This document shows positions 53,201 to 63,547 of a stretch of 64,000 nt of DNA, piece after piece (position 1 is the first letter of the stretch; every line of letters begins with the position of its first letter). Origin of the DNA: Gigantopelta aegis (lineage: Eukaryota; Mollusca; Gastropoda; Neomphalida; Peltospiridae); the NCBI RefSeq assembly GCF_016097555.1, contig NC_054702.1, forward strand, positions 84,562,175 through 84,626,174, written 5' to 3'. Below the pieces are notes generated by a model. That model saw only the letters and a list, made by a program, of their open reading frames with translations, was not told the origin of the DNA and ran no database searches. A program made the position numbers and the translations under genes.

Positions 53201-56200
53201 CAACCGGAAAAGAGGCTGACTAGTGGAAGAATAAGGCCAACCTTGGTAAGCTCTCCTCCTAGGGATGCCCGTCACAGACCAATGCAGGTGATGTTAGTAA
53301 CAACAACCAGAATGGTGGCATCCGTCAGCAGTGGCAGGTACGGCTCCTAGAACACATGGACCAGGAGGCGGAAGCCACATCTCATGCTGGTTCTGACAGG
53401 GTGGGAAGACGTAGCCACCAGGAATGCAGGTGTTAGGTAACCCTCACGTATTGAAGTGTTATAGTTTTTCAATAACTAGTGACAACCTAATGAGGTGCAT
53501 CCATCAGAACATTGAACATAACAAGCCCCCCCCGAGTGTTTTCTGTCTAGTACACCAAAGAACTGTTAGTTCAATAACGACAACAAATAACCACATGCAG
53601 TGCAGGGTAAAGGTTATCGAGACAAAAGTTCCGGCACCAGTGCGTGAACTGTGCAAAACAACAAAAGTCTAAGCAATCCTCACCTGTCGATTCGATGGAC
53701 ATCTCGGTATGCAGCCCAGAATCAGTATTCAACAGAGTCTGTGCAGCAACAACCGGACCCAGATGATGGAACCCCTCAACGTCTTCTGTGGAGACATCCC
53801 TCAGATAATAGTTGGCGAAAATGGAATCCGTAGCCCAGAAACAGCCAGTGATGATGTGCTGAATGGATGTGTTGCAGTGCAGGGACATCGTGGCAGCCAA
53901 GGCACGGAGTTCATGCGGATTGGAAGCAGACGGAGCAGGTAAACCCTCCTTCTGATAGGCGGTCAGGATAGAAGACCGGATCCAGGTGGCCACCGTGTTC
54001 TTGGTAATATCCCTCAACCAACTCTGGTTACAGGAGAGGAAAAGTCTTTTACGATGTTGTCGAAAAGATCTGGTCCTCTCGATGTACTGGTGCAGGGCTC
54101 TAACAGGGCACAACGCCAAGTCCTCAACGTCCGCCGAACCAACGATAGAGGAGAGGGCCTGCACAACATACGAGCGAGGCGCTTGGTCTGGTAACTGATT
54201 CTTTGCAACAAAGGTCATGAGTAACCCCAAGTTGACTGCACGCCGATCTCGGTGAAAACGTACCAAGTCTACATCAAGAGCATGAAGTTCTGAGACATGG
54301 GCAGCCGTGGCGAAACCGAGTAAAAACACCGTCTTCCGCGTCAAATCTTGCAGGGAAGAGGATTCGATCGGCTCATAAGGTGCGGTCGATAACGCTCGTA
54401 ACACCAGAATCAGGTCCCATCTTGGTGGCCGAAACCGGTGTACTTGATCTTCAAGGCGAAACCCTTGGATCATCTTATGGATCTCAGGAATACCCGATAA
54501 CTTCGTTCCAGTAGTGACATCACGAACAGTAGCGATGACCGAAACGTACCCAGCGATGGTAGACCCCTTCAATCGTAAAGTGGTCCGCAGATACAGCAAA
54601 AAATTCAGCAAGACGAGGTATCTGGATCGTCTGAGGTTTGAGTTTTTGCCGAACACACCATCGGTGAAAGCAAAGCCATCTGACATTGTAAGCCGCAGTA
54701 GTAGATGATCTGTGCGCTTTCAAAATGGCCGCCGTAGACTGTGAAGAAAAACCTTTCTTCCTCAAACTCTTGGAGATAAAGTCCACGCGTGCAATTGGAA
54801 CAACTGCGGACGTGGATGGTATAGTCTTGACGTGGGATGCAGCAACAGATGATCCCAGTCTGGCAGCGGTAAAGGATGTGGATCGGCAAGACGTATTAGA
54901 TCTGGATACCACATCCTGGATGGCCACATCGGAGCAATGAGTAACAGGCGACAATGGTACAGCTGAAACCTCTGCAGCACCCTTGGAAGGAGGATTGGTG
55001 GAGGAAAAGCGTACGCGTCCATCTGTTCCCAGCTGATGGCCAATGCGTCGAGATCCAGAGCTTCGGGATCCGGCACCGGAGACACGTAAACCCTCAGCTG
55101 ATGGTTGAATCATGTGGCGAAAAGATCGATGTTTGGTGTCCAAAGTCTGTCTCACACCCATCGAAACGCTTCCGGATGGAGCATCCACTCCGTCGGCTGG
55201 GACAATGTGTCGGCTAGTACATTGGAAACCCCTGGAATAAGACGAGCCCGAAGTTGCAATGGAATTTCGTCGACCAGCTTGTAGAGACGATAAGTCAACT
55301 GCAGCAGACTGCTGGAGTGAGTTCTGCCCTGACGATTGATGTAAGCCGCCACGGTAGTACTGTCTGTGGCGACCATGAGAGAGGCTTCCGTCAACATCTG
55401 TCGCCAATGAAGGATAGCGTAGTAGACTGCCAACAACTCTAGCAGGTTGATGTGGAGTCCGAGTTCGCCGGGAGACCACAGCCCTGAAGTAGTCTGGTTG
55501 CTTAGATGGGCTCCCCAACCTTCCAGTGACGCGTCGACGAACAGGTGATGAGTGGCTATGAAGGCCCGCATAGAGACACCTTCTAAGACGTTCGATCGGA
55601 GCTGCCACCAGTGCAGACTGGAGCATAGATCGTCCGGGAGTGAGATGATCAAGTCCGGATTGTTGAAACGAACAAACGGGTTCAGAAACATCTGCAAGCG
55701 CCGCAACTGGAGACGACCTCTGAGTGTCAAATCCTGGGCGGAAGTGAGGAGACCCAGGAGACTCTGCCAACCGTGGAAGGTCATTGGAGCGGTGAGGGCT
55801 ATGGCAATCATGGTCTGGATCTTCTCCCAACGGTCTAAAGGAACTTGAACGAGGCCCAGGTCGGGTCGAAGCCAAGCGCCTACGAACTGTAGAGACTGCG
55901 TGGGAGCTAGTCGAGATTTCTCGATGTTGATAATCCAACCCAGCTGCTTGAGAAAATCCATGATGACGGCAACATGTGCAGTCAGCCCTGTCTTGCTGTG
56001 ACACCTCATCAAGCAATCGTCGAGGTACGGGTAAAAGGATATACCTCTGCGATGCAGGAAACGTGACATCGGAGTCGTGATTCTGGTGAACAGCCATGGC
56101 GCTATTGATATCCCAAAGGGCAGGACTGTCCATTCGTAATGCCGACCCTGTAGCACGAACCGCAGGTAGTGATGAAAATCGGAGGGATGGCAGACAATTG

Positions 56201-59200
56201 CAGACGATACCCTGTCTTCAAGATCGACGTGACAAACGGATCTTGGCAAAGTGTGTGCCAGTTTCGCCAATAACGGCGAAGTCGACTTCCGACCATGGAT
56301 CTTCCGACCGGTGTGGTACACACCGGAAGCGTCAAAACCGAATCGTTGTTCTGGTTCAAAATCAGGGGCGGGCGTAGGTTGAAGCAATCTGAGCAGTCCA
56401 TGATCTGTTGGCTGGCGTCAACGTCGACCAGGCTTCCCCTGGGTCCGAGCTGGAGGACCGGATGGTCGTCTGACCGGAAACCGTCGAGAAGGTTGACCTC
56501 GAAAGGAACTTTTCCAGCGCTTAGATGGTGGTTGTGGAGTGAATGTAGACTTTCGCTTCATGGATTCCAACGTCGAAATAAGTTGCAACGCTTTGACAGT
56601 TGCTGTCGACTGTTGGTCCTTATCACTGGCCTTCACCACATCAGAAACCTTGCCTGCAAACAGCTTCGTTGCGGACCACGGTTGAGCTAACAGCTCCTTC
56701 TTATGATGGAAATCCAAAGTGGACTTTTTCAGATAAGCCTGGCGACAGTATTGCATCAACATCGAGGACATCGAAGTCACCGAAGACGTCAGGAAAGCTA
56801 GCATCTGCGCCGATTGCTGAAAACAGCGCGTAGCACCGTGCATCTTTTGCCTGGGTGGCCATCGCAGCAAGGAAAACGTCCAAGTAAGATAACACAAACA
56901 AGCAATGTCTCTGGGCAGTATCCATGGCTTGTACTTGTTTGTCCGTCAAATCCACGGTTGACGACTTCCCAAGACGGTGAACATCTTCATCCAAAGACTG
57001 AGCTCCATCTGTAAAGGGCATGTCAAACACCGGATACATACAGTGACCCCAAGACGGGAAGGCGACGAAGGATGCTGTCTCTTTAAAGGTGCGGTCTAAA
57101 TCTGTCGCCACCTCGGATACGAGTGTACCGGCTGCCAAGGAACGGATCACCACATCTTCCGGAGGGACATCAGTCGCTATCATCGGTGTCGGTCCCTTCT
57201 TGTACGGCGTTGGTGGATGTGGCAAGGACGGCAACATGTCATAGACGGCCGCCAAGCAATCACTCATAGTCATATGGTCAGGCTCATCAATGATGGAAAC
57301 CGCTGTAGGCGCTGCATCTCGAAGCACTCGAGCACAGGCTAATCGATCCGCCGAAACAGAAGCCACTGGTGAACCGGACCGTGGACGGTCCCGTCGAGAA
57401 CCCTCGGAAGCCTCAATAGAAGGTCTGCGCTGCCGATCCACGGAACCCGTAGGGAGCCGTGCAGGTCGTGGGGAACGGCTACGGTCCCGGCTCCGCTGCG
57501 CCGAAGATGACTTTCCCGCTGAAGATAGGTGATCCTTGGAGGCCGTGGAACGTCTAACTGATTGAATCGGCTTGTCAGAGGGCTGTGTAGGAACCGCAGG
57601 CCTGTCATCTGAAGTCTTGCATCCTGGAGCCGCACCCTCCGAAGAGGGGACTGGAACCGGACCTGACCCCAAACCCGCCGGTTCTAGTAAGGCCGCCATC
57701 GACGCCATGGTCTCTTTCAGCATAGTGGGTAGCATCGAATGTAATACTTCTGCTACGGTGTCCGCAATTGATGGCGAAGATTCCACTTTCTTGGCTCTCG
57801 TCGACACCACCTTCAAGTAAGCCGCGAACTTGACAGTAGACAGGCCCGAACACAGGTCGCATCTCGAAGAGAGGCTACATGGCACACGGCAACCCGGACA
57901 TAAATCATGAGGGTCGCCGCCTGCAGTGAACTTCTTACATCGTAAACACGCTCGTACCTGTCGCTGAACATTAACATCCGACATGATAATAAGTTTTCAA
58001 TCTGTGAAAGAGAAAGAAAAGACGCAAATTTTGCAAATGGCGTCCGACACAACAACCGGCAATATAACAACATTTCATGTAATTAACACTTGGCAAGTCA
58101 AGCGAAATACGCGAAAAACATACGAAAGCTAACGAAAGTTAACGAAAATTAAGGTGAAAAACATTTCACCCAAACACAAAGCCAGTCAACACAGACGCCA
58201 TTTTGCAAATGGCGTCCGACACGACAACCGGCAATATAAACAATATTTCATGTAATTAAACGCTTGGAAAGTCAAGCGAAATACGCGAAAGAACATACGA
58301 AAGCTAATGAAAGCTAACGAAACCGAAGGTGAAAAAACATTTCACCCAAACACGAATACAAAACCAAAGGTCTTATAAAAAAGTTGACTCCAAACAGAGC
58401 CAAGCAAAAGGACGTCCAGACCCTTTAGCGAAGAGAAAAAGAAGGAAGTTACAGTCATGTGACCGGAACTAGAGAGCAGTATGCAGTAGAAGAATTTAGG
58501 CCATCCCATTGGCTGTTGGGATGTTCGGACCAGACCACTTGCGTGGGGGGGGGGTGCACTTGTTTGAGGACAGGTAATGGCTATAGAAATATATACGCCC
58601 CAAAAAAGAGAAGAAAAAAAGAATATTTATTTTATAACACCATAGCACAATTTAAAATACGGCTATTTGGTGTCTAACATAAATCATAGCTTTCAAAGAC
58701 TGACTTGACAAAGAGAACCAAGACTATGCCAGTCCACTCAGTCAGTAGTACAAATCCATTTAAAATATAATTATAGCTCATCTATAGCTCTATAATCTAG
58801 CTCATTATTATACAATAATAAAAAAAACCAACTGGAGGGAACTCTCCACTCTTGTGTAACAAAATATTTGCGCCAGGAAAGTCTTCTTCTATCTTGATCA
58901 GTCTTTGAAAGAAGCCTTGATCCATATACAAATCTAAAGAAACAAACATTAATGATAAAATAAGGATGATTAAATTGGATACAGTATTTTTTAATGTTCA
59001 AAGTTAGTGAAAGTGAAAAATTATTATATATATATATATATATATGTTATAGTTACATCATCCTTTTCCAAGAGATTTGTCTAGTTAGACCACGGTTTTT
59101 GCGGCCGTTCGAGTGACGGGTGTAATGATCGAGGGCGTATGGTGTTTATTTTTTGACCCTGGTTATGCCTTTACGTTTTCAATCATAATTATAAATTAAA

Positions 59201-61076
59201 TGTTTATATGGCCATGTCTGTAGCTTTGGGTTTATTTTCCATCAAAGTTCCATTGTAATTCTCTGATCGTAACTGAAAAACAAACGGGCACTCAATAATT
59301 TCCGTGACACACAGTTACTGGTGATGTAATTCGATTGGTTCTCAGCATCCTCACTGAACAGTAGACGGCTTCCCATTGACTGTACATAGTGACATCTGTA
59401 TGTATGGTCACTCTATTGAGTCTCGAGAAACGAAACAAGTGAGGTGTTATGTTAGGTGTCTGATTGTTTCTAGCCAGACATGATTGGTAAATAAACATGA
59501 ACTGCTGAAGGCAGTGGTCATTAAAGATGCCCCATGTTAGGATTATTTAATGACTCATGATCTTATTCAGCTGTAATCAACGGTCATACTCCACTGAAGG
59601 ATTAGCGGTGACATGAAACAAACAAATGAGTTACACATGCCACATGGGTAATGACCTTCAATTAAACAAAATATCTTCTGCAAGTCGATGTCAGTGTTTG
59701 CAAAATGTATTAACCCATACGTTTGCATGCAAAATGCCAGCGAAAAATCGTACTGCTTTAACGTTAGAACAGAGAATCGACGTTATTAACAAATCTGAAA
59801 AAGGCAATTTAAGTGCGCGAAAGATCGCTGATCATTTTGGTGTAGGACGTTCTCAGATTAATTCTATTTTAAAAAGGAACGCTGATGTTCTGGCCAATTT
59901 TGACAATAATGTTTCAGCCAAAAGAAAAAGGCAGAAGAAAGCAACAGGCAATGATGACATAAACAAGCTAGTGTGGAAACAGTTTTAAAATGCGACAGTT
60001 GTGATATGTTTTAATATATGGGTTCTAATTTTGAACCTGTATTAAGGGTCACCTGTCCATAACGGCCACTTTTGTCAGGTCCCTGGGTGGCCGTTATATA
60101 CAGGTTTGACTATATATATATATATATTTTATTATTTTTTTTTTTTTATTAATTTTTTTTTTTAAACACTGAACCCCAACAACAGTCAATTGCATAAATA
60201 CATGTATGTTTACTGATAGTGTTCATTAAAATTATTGTATGTAATATTCTGTGAAAAGATATTTGTACAGGCCTGTTTCCCAATTCATTTCATTTATTAA
60301 TAGAATAAATATGTCTAAGAAAAAAAATCTAATTTATTCCCTGTGAGTTTTTACAACTTTTGTACATGTGAGTTTTTACAACTTTTGTACAGCATAAAAA
60401 AGTATTAAAAATGTATTATGCACAAAAATATAGAAAAAATGCTTTCAGAATAACTATAAAAAAACATCTTGCTATTAGATTATGTATTAAACACTAAGGC
60501 TGTCCATTTCACTACCCCATATCTCAAAACTACTTGCGATACTACCATTATAATGTGTGTTAATTTACAAATAATATACAATTTATACAATTTATAGTAC
60601 TATTCAGGCTTTAAGCCTTTATTACCAAATAGCCAAATCCGAATTAAAAGTAGAGTTTAATCAATATATAGAGAATAATAAAACAGTTACTAGTTATTAT
60701 CAAATTTATATCCCAAGTGAAATGTTGTATGTTACACCAATATATAATATTTCTTACTGAAAAACAAAATGCAAAATGAAATTAAAAATAAATAAATAAA
60801 TAAATAAAAAATAAAATCTTAATTTTGTTATATTATTTTTGGTTAAATATTTGCTAAATTACTAATATATTTTGAGTCCATTTTAAAGCAAACCCTGAAT
60901 ATTTATTTTAAAAAATACAAAAACACATATACCGTATATAACAAAGCACAATACAAACTTTTTATCTTGCCAGCGTTGAACAGTTTCTGTGCCAGTCTAT
61001 CAACCTGTTCCCTCACAGACTCTCGACAAGCATCGAGATCATCCTTACTGAAAAAGTCCTCCACTATGACATAGCC
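44134..61076 (-). CDS. Phytanoyl-CoA dioxygenase (PhyH) family protein, 8 exons, N-terminus missing
   Basis: Exons in transcript order: 61076-60959, 58933-58833, 52198-52057, 51367-51273, 50675-50570, 48220-48136, 46514-46315, 44249-44134, 963 nt or 320 residues with all phases matching. The PhyH fold is an Fe(II)/2-oxoglutarate oxygenase; in human PHYH it hydroxylates phytanoyl-CoA in peroxisomes, but substrates of other members vary, so the reaction is unknown here. Visible: GYVIVEDFFSKDDLDACRES at the N-terminus; GHPVWNLRTKTPNNEAT; VPWHQDSGYLD with the His-x-Asp iron ligands; WIPLLDATEENGCMQ; AGGHKKGQVAQHKC; GGTWYVMLEEEEMAKTLG; PVPYGGMLLFNNMLPHKS with the likely distal His; and DIRWSLDLRWQTPDKNVGFY with the likely 2OG-binding Arg. 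The first exon(s), perhaps a few to 20 residues, were not found. No peroxisomal SKL ends it (it ends TAWTKA). Large introns host a DIRS element and MITEs. Confidence 0.92.
44644..44840. repeat. Palindromic repeat cluster with a CTCTTTTATAGATACAT motif
   Basis: TTTTCTCTTTTATAGATACA is followed by ACCTGTTCTCAAGGGTACTA and later, inverted, TAGTACCCTTGAGGACAGGT; a second TTTTCTCTTTTACAGATACA lies at 44754. The same motif and its inversion occur at 52824 and 53058. The two strands encode the same short peptide, SPVLKGTSLRT. Confidence 0.7.
44886..46314. other. PhyH intron, AT-rich
   Basis: No recognisable repeats or frames beyond short AT-rich ones. Confidence 0.45.
46315..46514 (-). CDS. PhyH exon g
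   Basis: Acceptor CCTACAG|TTT, donor CAAG|GTAAAT. Encodes LPNKSKDIRWSLDLRWQTPD, then KNVGFYDLKPGLLMQSSKDP and KIDWDSFNKIDRHKEQTKSL. Confidence 0.93.
47311..48054. mobile_element. hAT-like MITE, about 745 bp
   Basis: Left end GGGGCCGTCCATAATTTTCA and ACGAGTGTACAAA; right end, inverted, GTCCATAATTTTCAACATTT and ACAAGTGTACAAA. The outermost right bases are eroded and no target duplication is evident. It lies in the PhyH intron between exons f and g. Confidence 0.7.
48136..48220 (-). CDS. PhyH exon f
   Basis: Acceptor TTTCTAG|GAG, donor AAAAG|GTTTGA. Encodes VNLEKDLTVCPVPYGGMLLF, then NNMLPHK; carries the probable distal iron-ligand His. Confidence 0.9.
48230..49240. other. PhyH intron, nothing recognised
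   Basis: A GC-richer patch at 48790-49030 contrasts with its AT-rich surroundings but encodes nothing I recognise. Confidence 0.4.
49245..49770 (-). mobile_element. Rearranged SINE family 1 sequence with an insertion
   Basis: Tail pieces of both SINE 3' types adjoin at 49245-49345. Body parts are at 49425-49475 and 49640-49770 (AGCAAGGGATCATTTATATG, GGGGATCGATCCTAGACTGA), separated by an unrelated 165-bp insert with CTGCACACGCGCC at its right end. Confidence 0.6.
50570..50675 (-). CDS. PhyH exon e
   Basis: Acceptor TTTACAG|ATA, donor CTGG|GTAAGG. Encodes IAAGGHKKGQVAQHKCCYGG and TWYVMLEEEEMAKTL. Confidence 0.93.
51273..51367 (-). CDS. PhyH exon d
   Basis: Acceptor TTGTTAG|ATT, donor GCAG|GTAAAG. 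Encodes DSGYLDTRSYGVLQVGAWIP and LLDATEENGCMQ; carries the iron-ligand Asp. Confidence 0.93.
51455..51717 (-). mobile_element. SINE family 1 with the alternative tail
   Basis: Tail GAAATGTTTTATTTAACGAT, CTGTCGCCACTTCATGGGCT, TTTTCGATTAGCAGCAAGGG, centre to CTGGAACGAGATATAGCCCA; the head is cut. It lies between PhyH exons c and d. Confidence 0.82.
52057..52198 (-). CDS. PhyH exon c
   Basis: Acceptor TTATTTAG|GCT, donor CAAG|GTAGTA. Encodes AFQKLWSNPRLLNVIEQLIG, then PDIMGHPVWNLRTKTP and the iron-ligand His of WHQD, whose Asp codon is split over the junction. Confidence 0.93.
52806..53110. repeat. 300-bp inverted-repeat unit at the left edge of the DIRS element
   Basis: Outer arms of about 50 bp, beginning GGAGAAAACTTGGAGTGTTT at 52811 and its inversion ending at 53108, are nearly perfect. 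They enclose sequence matching the right terminal repeat of the DIRS element, with a C run at 52872-52893. Confidence 0.8.
52850..58590 (-). mobile_element. DIRS-like tyrosine-recombinase retroelement (fossil, nearly whole)
   Basis: Minus-strand parts in family order: a gag-like region at about 56.7-58.0 kb with a Cys-rich start (CLRCKKF, CPGCRVPC, CDLC); a reverse transcriptase with RNase H at about 55.1-56.4 kb (FYPYLDDCL carries the catalytic Asp pair); and a tyrosine recombinase at about 53.7-55.0 kb (HELRALAATMS). Pol and recombinase frames overlap, as is usual in DIRS elements. Inverted terminal repeats of about 150 bp lie at 52.85-53.01 and 58.44-58.58 kb, with a further inverted pair near 53.11 and 58.58 kb. 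It is more GC-rich than its surroundings, looks nearly whole with perhaps one to three breaks, and seems fairly young. It lies in the PhyH intron between exons b and c. Confidence 0.88.
58020..58370. repeat. Tandem duplication in the DIRS 5' region
   Basis: Two roughly 175-bp units (about 58028-58200 and 58201-58370) share CAAATGGCGTCCGACAC, CGGCAATATAA, GTCAAGCGAAATACGCG and ACATTTCACCCAAACAC. Confidence 0.85.
58833..58933 (-). CDS. PhyH exon b
   Basis: Acceptor TCTTTAG|ATT. Encodes NLYMDQGFFQRLIKIEEDFP, then GANILLHKSGEFPP. The donor that keeps the frame is CCA|GTTGGT, a weak site; the next GT (GTTG|GTTTTT) would break phase with exon c. Confidence 0.82.
59083..60111 (+). mobile_element. 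Tigger/pogo-like element reduced to its DNA-binding domain
   Basis: The right end, inverted, reads AGTCAAACCTGTATATAACG and a left counterpart AGTTAGACCACGG lies at 59083. Between them sits the frame described at 59734. The catalytic part is missing, so this is a deletion derivative of a pogo-superfamily transposon in a PhyH intron. Confidence 0.65.
59734..59988 (+). pseudogene. CENP-B/Tigger-type N-terminal HTH domain
   Basis: From the Met at 59734: MPAKNRTALTLEQRIDVINK, then LSARKIADHFGVGRSQINSI and LKRNADVLANFDNN. This is the psq-type HTH that starts CENP-B, Jerky and Tigger transposases. The frame ends after 85 residues (LVWKQF), where a second HTH (HTH_CENPB) and the DDE domain would follow. 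A longer frame starts at 59626 but its first 36 residues show no family match. Confidence 0.78.
60112..60958. other. Very AT-rich PhyH intron
   Basis: Poly-T and AT tracts, and a TGTGAGTTTTTACAACTTTT direct repeat at about 60341 and 60366. Nothing else recognised. Confidence 0.5.
60959..61076 (-). CDS. PhyH exon a (first visible)
   Basis: Acceptor TTTATAG|GGC, donor AAAAA|GTTTGT. Starts in phase 0 with GYVIVEDFFSKDDLDACRES, then VREQVDRLAQKLFNAGKIK. Confidence 0.9.
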
Positions 61077-61167
61077 CTATAAATAGAGATTACTGCATGA
61101 GCGGGAGTGCCATACAGAATTTATGAAATGAGTTTGGGATTCTTTTATTCCTTGAGCAAGAATGAGG

Positions 61168-62632
61168 CAGTGTTCTAGCTAGCAATAAATAGAAGGGCGC
61201 TGCGCCCTGCCCCCGTTTTGTACCGCCCTGCCGTGTTTGTTGACGCACCACCCCTAATTATCGCCGCCCTGCCCTAATTCATTGTCAAACAAAAATACAA
61301 AATCTTGCTTTCCTCTCAAAGCATGTACAGTGTTGTTACGAGCCTGAATTCCCAACTAAAAAACGTTTGACAATACATTGTTTGGCCACAGTTGTGAAAG
61401 CCGACAGCAGTAACGTGATATGTTTTGTTCTTTTCCATTGTTAGTCGATATGACTGCAGACGAGCGGACAGGCAGTCTTACAAAGCTTGAATGCGAAGTA
61501 ATCCTCACACCGTCACACACATAACCACACACCACCTAGCAAACACCTAGTTGAAAGTAGACCATCATGATAAACTTCGACAGAACGTCAAATGCAAAAT
61601 TTATTTTGATAAGTAAATTTTTAAAAGTAATTGTTGCCTTTGCAAATACCCAGACCAAGATACATATAGTTTTAACTGATGTCAGTAGTCCTATCAATGA
61701 CACATTGATTGCATCTTTATAATATGGCACAGAGTACACTAGCAACACTGGTTATTTGGTCTATGAAGGCATAACTGTGTTTTGTTAAAAGCATGTCTAC
61801 AAAAAGCTGTTTAATGAAATCTATCTAGACTTTGACATGCAATAATAGCCGTTTTTAAATGCAGTGAACAACTTGTTACAAATATATCCTTATGTCAATT
61901 TTTAAATTTGTTTGTTCTTTTATTTCTTTATTTCTTTTTATTTATTTCTAATCATTCTCTTTTTTTCATTTCTTGATTTCTTTAATTATTTCATTTATTT
62001 ATTTTAAATTACATTTGGGCATGATATTAAATGGTATAAATACTATATATAATAAAAAAAAGAATATGATTTTTTAGCTGATCCAACCTTTTGTAAAACA
62101 TTTTAATAGTTAAAGTTTGATTTTATTTAACGACATCACTAGAGCATATTGATTTATTAATAAACGGCTATTGGTTGTCAAACATTTGGTAATTTTGAAA
62201 TTTAGTCTTAGAGAAAAAACCACTACTTTTTTCCATTAGTTTCATCGTTTATATACACCATCTCACAGACAGGATAGGACATACCATGGCACATTCCAGG
62301 CGTGTTGCACTGGCTGGAACGAGATTTTGTTTTAACAGTGTCTATATTTAGTACATTAGTACAATAATATTGCATACTGCGATGAATGTACTGTTTCATC
62401 AAACATCCAAATTTAAGAAAAATAAATTTGGATTTAGAAATTGATTGTCCCCCTCCCTCCAAAAACGTTTTATAAATTAAAACCAGCATAGATATTCCTA
62501 CATATATGATATTTATGAATGTGAAAAATTCGATGATATCCAGCACTTGCCTCAAAAATAAGATTTTCGCGTTAAAAATGCCCTACAATTAAATTATCGG
62601 CCTGGCCCATCAAAATCCTAGCTAGAACACTG
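61168..62632. mobile_element. Nonautonomous DNA transposon, 1465 bp
   Basis: Perfect 15-bp inverted ends CAGTGTTCTAGCTAG (61168-61182, 62618-62632) with TGAGG on both sides (61163-61167, 62633-62637). No transposase frame; a minus-oriented SINE (62115-62325) lies inside. The superfamily is not certain. Confidence 0.82.
62115..62325 (-). mobile_element. SINE family 1, head-truncated
   Basis: Tail TTTTATTTAACGACATCACT, TTATATACACCATCTCACAG and the centre GTGTTGCACTGGCTGGAACG; the head is absent. Confidence 0.78.
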
Positions 62633-62639
62633 TGAGGGG

Positions 62640-63487
62640 TATAAAACAAGTTCCAAATGAGTTTCATAAATTCTGTATGGTACTCCCGTTAATGTTATAA
62701 TTTATTTCTTATCCACAAAGTGTGCTTTATAGCAAATATTAAATATGATTGTAATCACTTCACAACTCAGGTTAATAGCATTCACTGATATTAATTAGTC
62801 ACGCAGAATGATGTCATTACCATAGCCTCTATTAGAAACATACTTATCTGCCCTTTGTTTTCATCGAGCTAAGCGGTCCCAATTAGCCACTACATTATTT
62901 CCGGTGCGTTACGCTCCAGTCGCTTGCAACAAAGGCCCTTTGTTACTACTGAATTGTGGAGTAGTTGTCGACTTGTTCTTTTATTTTTTGACGTTAATAA
63001 AGTTTTCTATTACTATTATTGTTCGTCAGATTGTGTGCAATCTCCTTCTTTTACAAAAAAGAAAATGTACAATATGTTTTGTGCTCAACAAAAATACTTA
63101 TGAACACGTTAAAACGGTATCTTAATAAAGTTTTGATATTAAATTTGCAAGTAATATGCATGTGTTTGTGTATATATCACTGTACGAATGGCAGTACATT
63201 AATTTGACTAAATGACTAGCTGCGATTTTCTGTACCGCTAGCTGCATTATTAACTTAGATCTATGCAGTAGTTAATAATGAAACTAATGATACAGAAATT
63301 CACTTCCTCGCCTAACGATAAGGTTTCTACTGTCTGACTTGCAAACAAATTGGAACAGCTAGTCCAGTGTCATTGTCAGACGGACAGAGTGTAACGGACA
63401 CAATTTCATGTGTAATTTAATAGTTATGATCGACTATCTACCTGCAATTAATATTATGCACAACCATTAAGCAGTCCATGGTGTATG

Positions 63488-63547
<60 letters not shown>

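Noticed and set aside
53571-54686. Tyrosine recombinase as a possible host or phage integrase
   Set aside because: It lies next to an RT/RNase H with inverted terminal repeats, which identifies it as part of the DIRS element.
54520-58020. Several long plus-strand and alternative minus-strand frames in the DIRS element
   Set aside because: They are shadow frames caused by its higher GC content. Only the gag-like, RT/RNase H and recombinase parts show family motifs.
63430-63482. Candidate first PhyH exon (ATG with a GCAG|GTAGAT donor, minus strand)
   Set aside because: It ends in phase 2 whereas exon a starts in phase 0, and its peptide has no family similarity.
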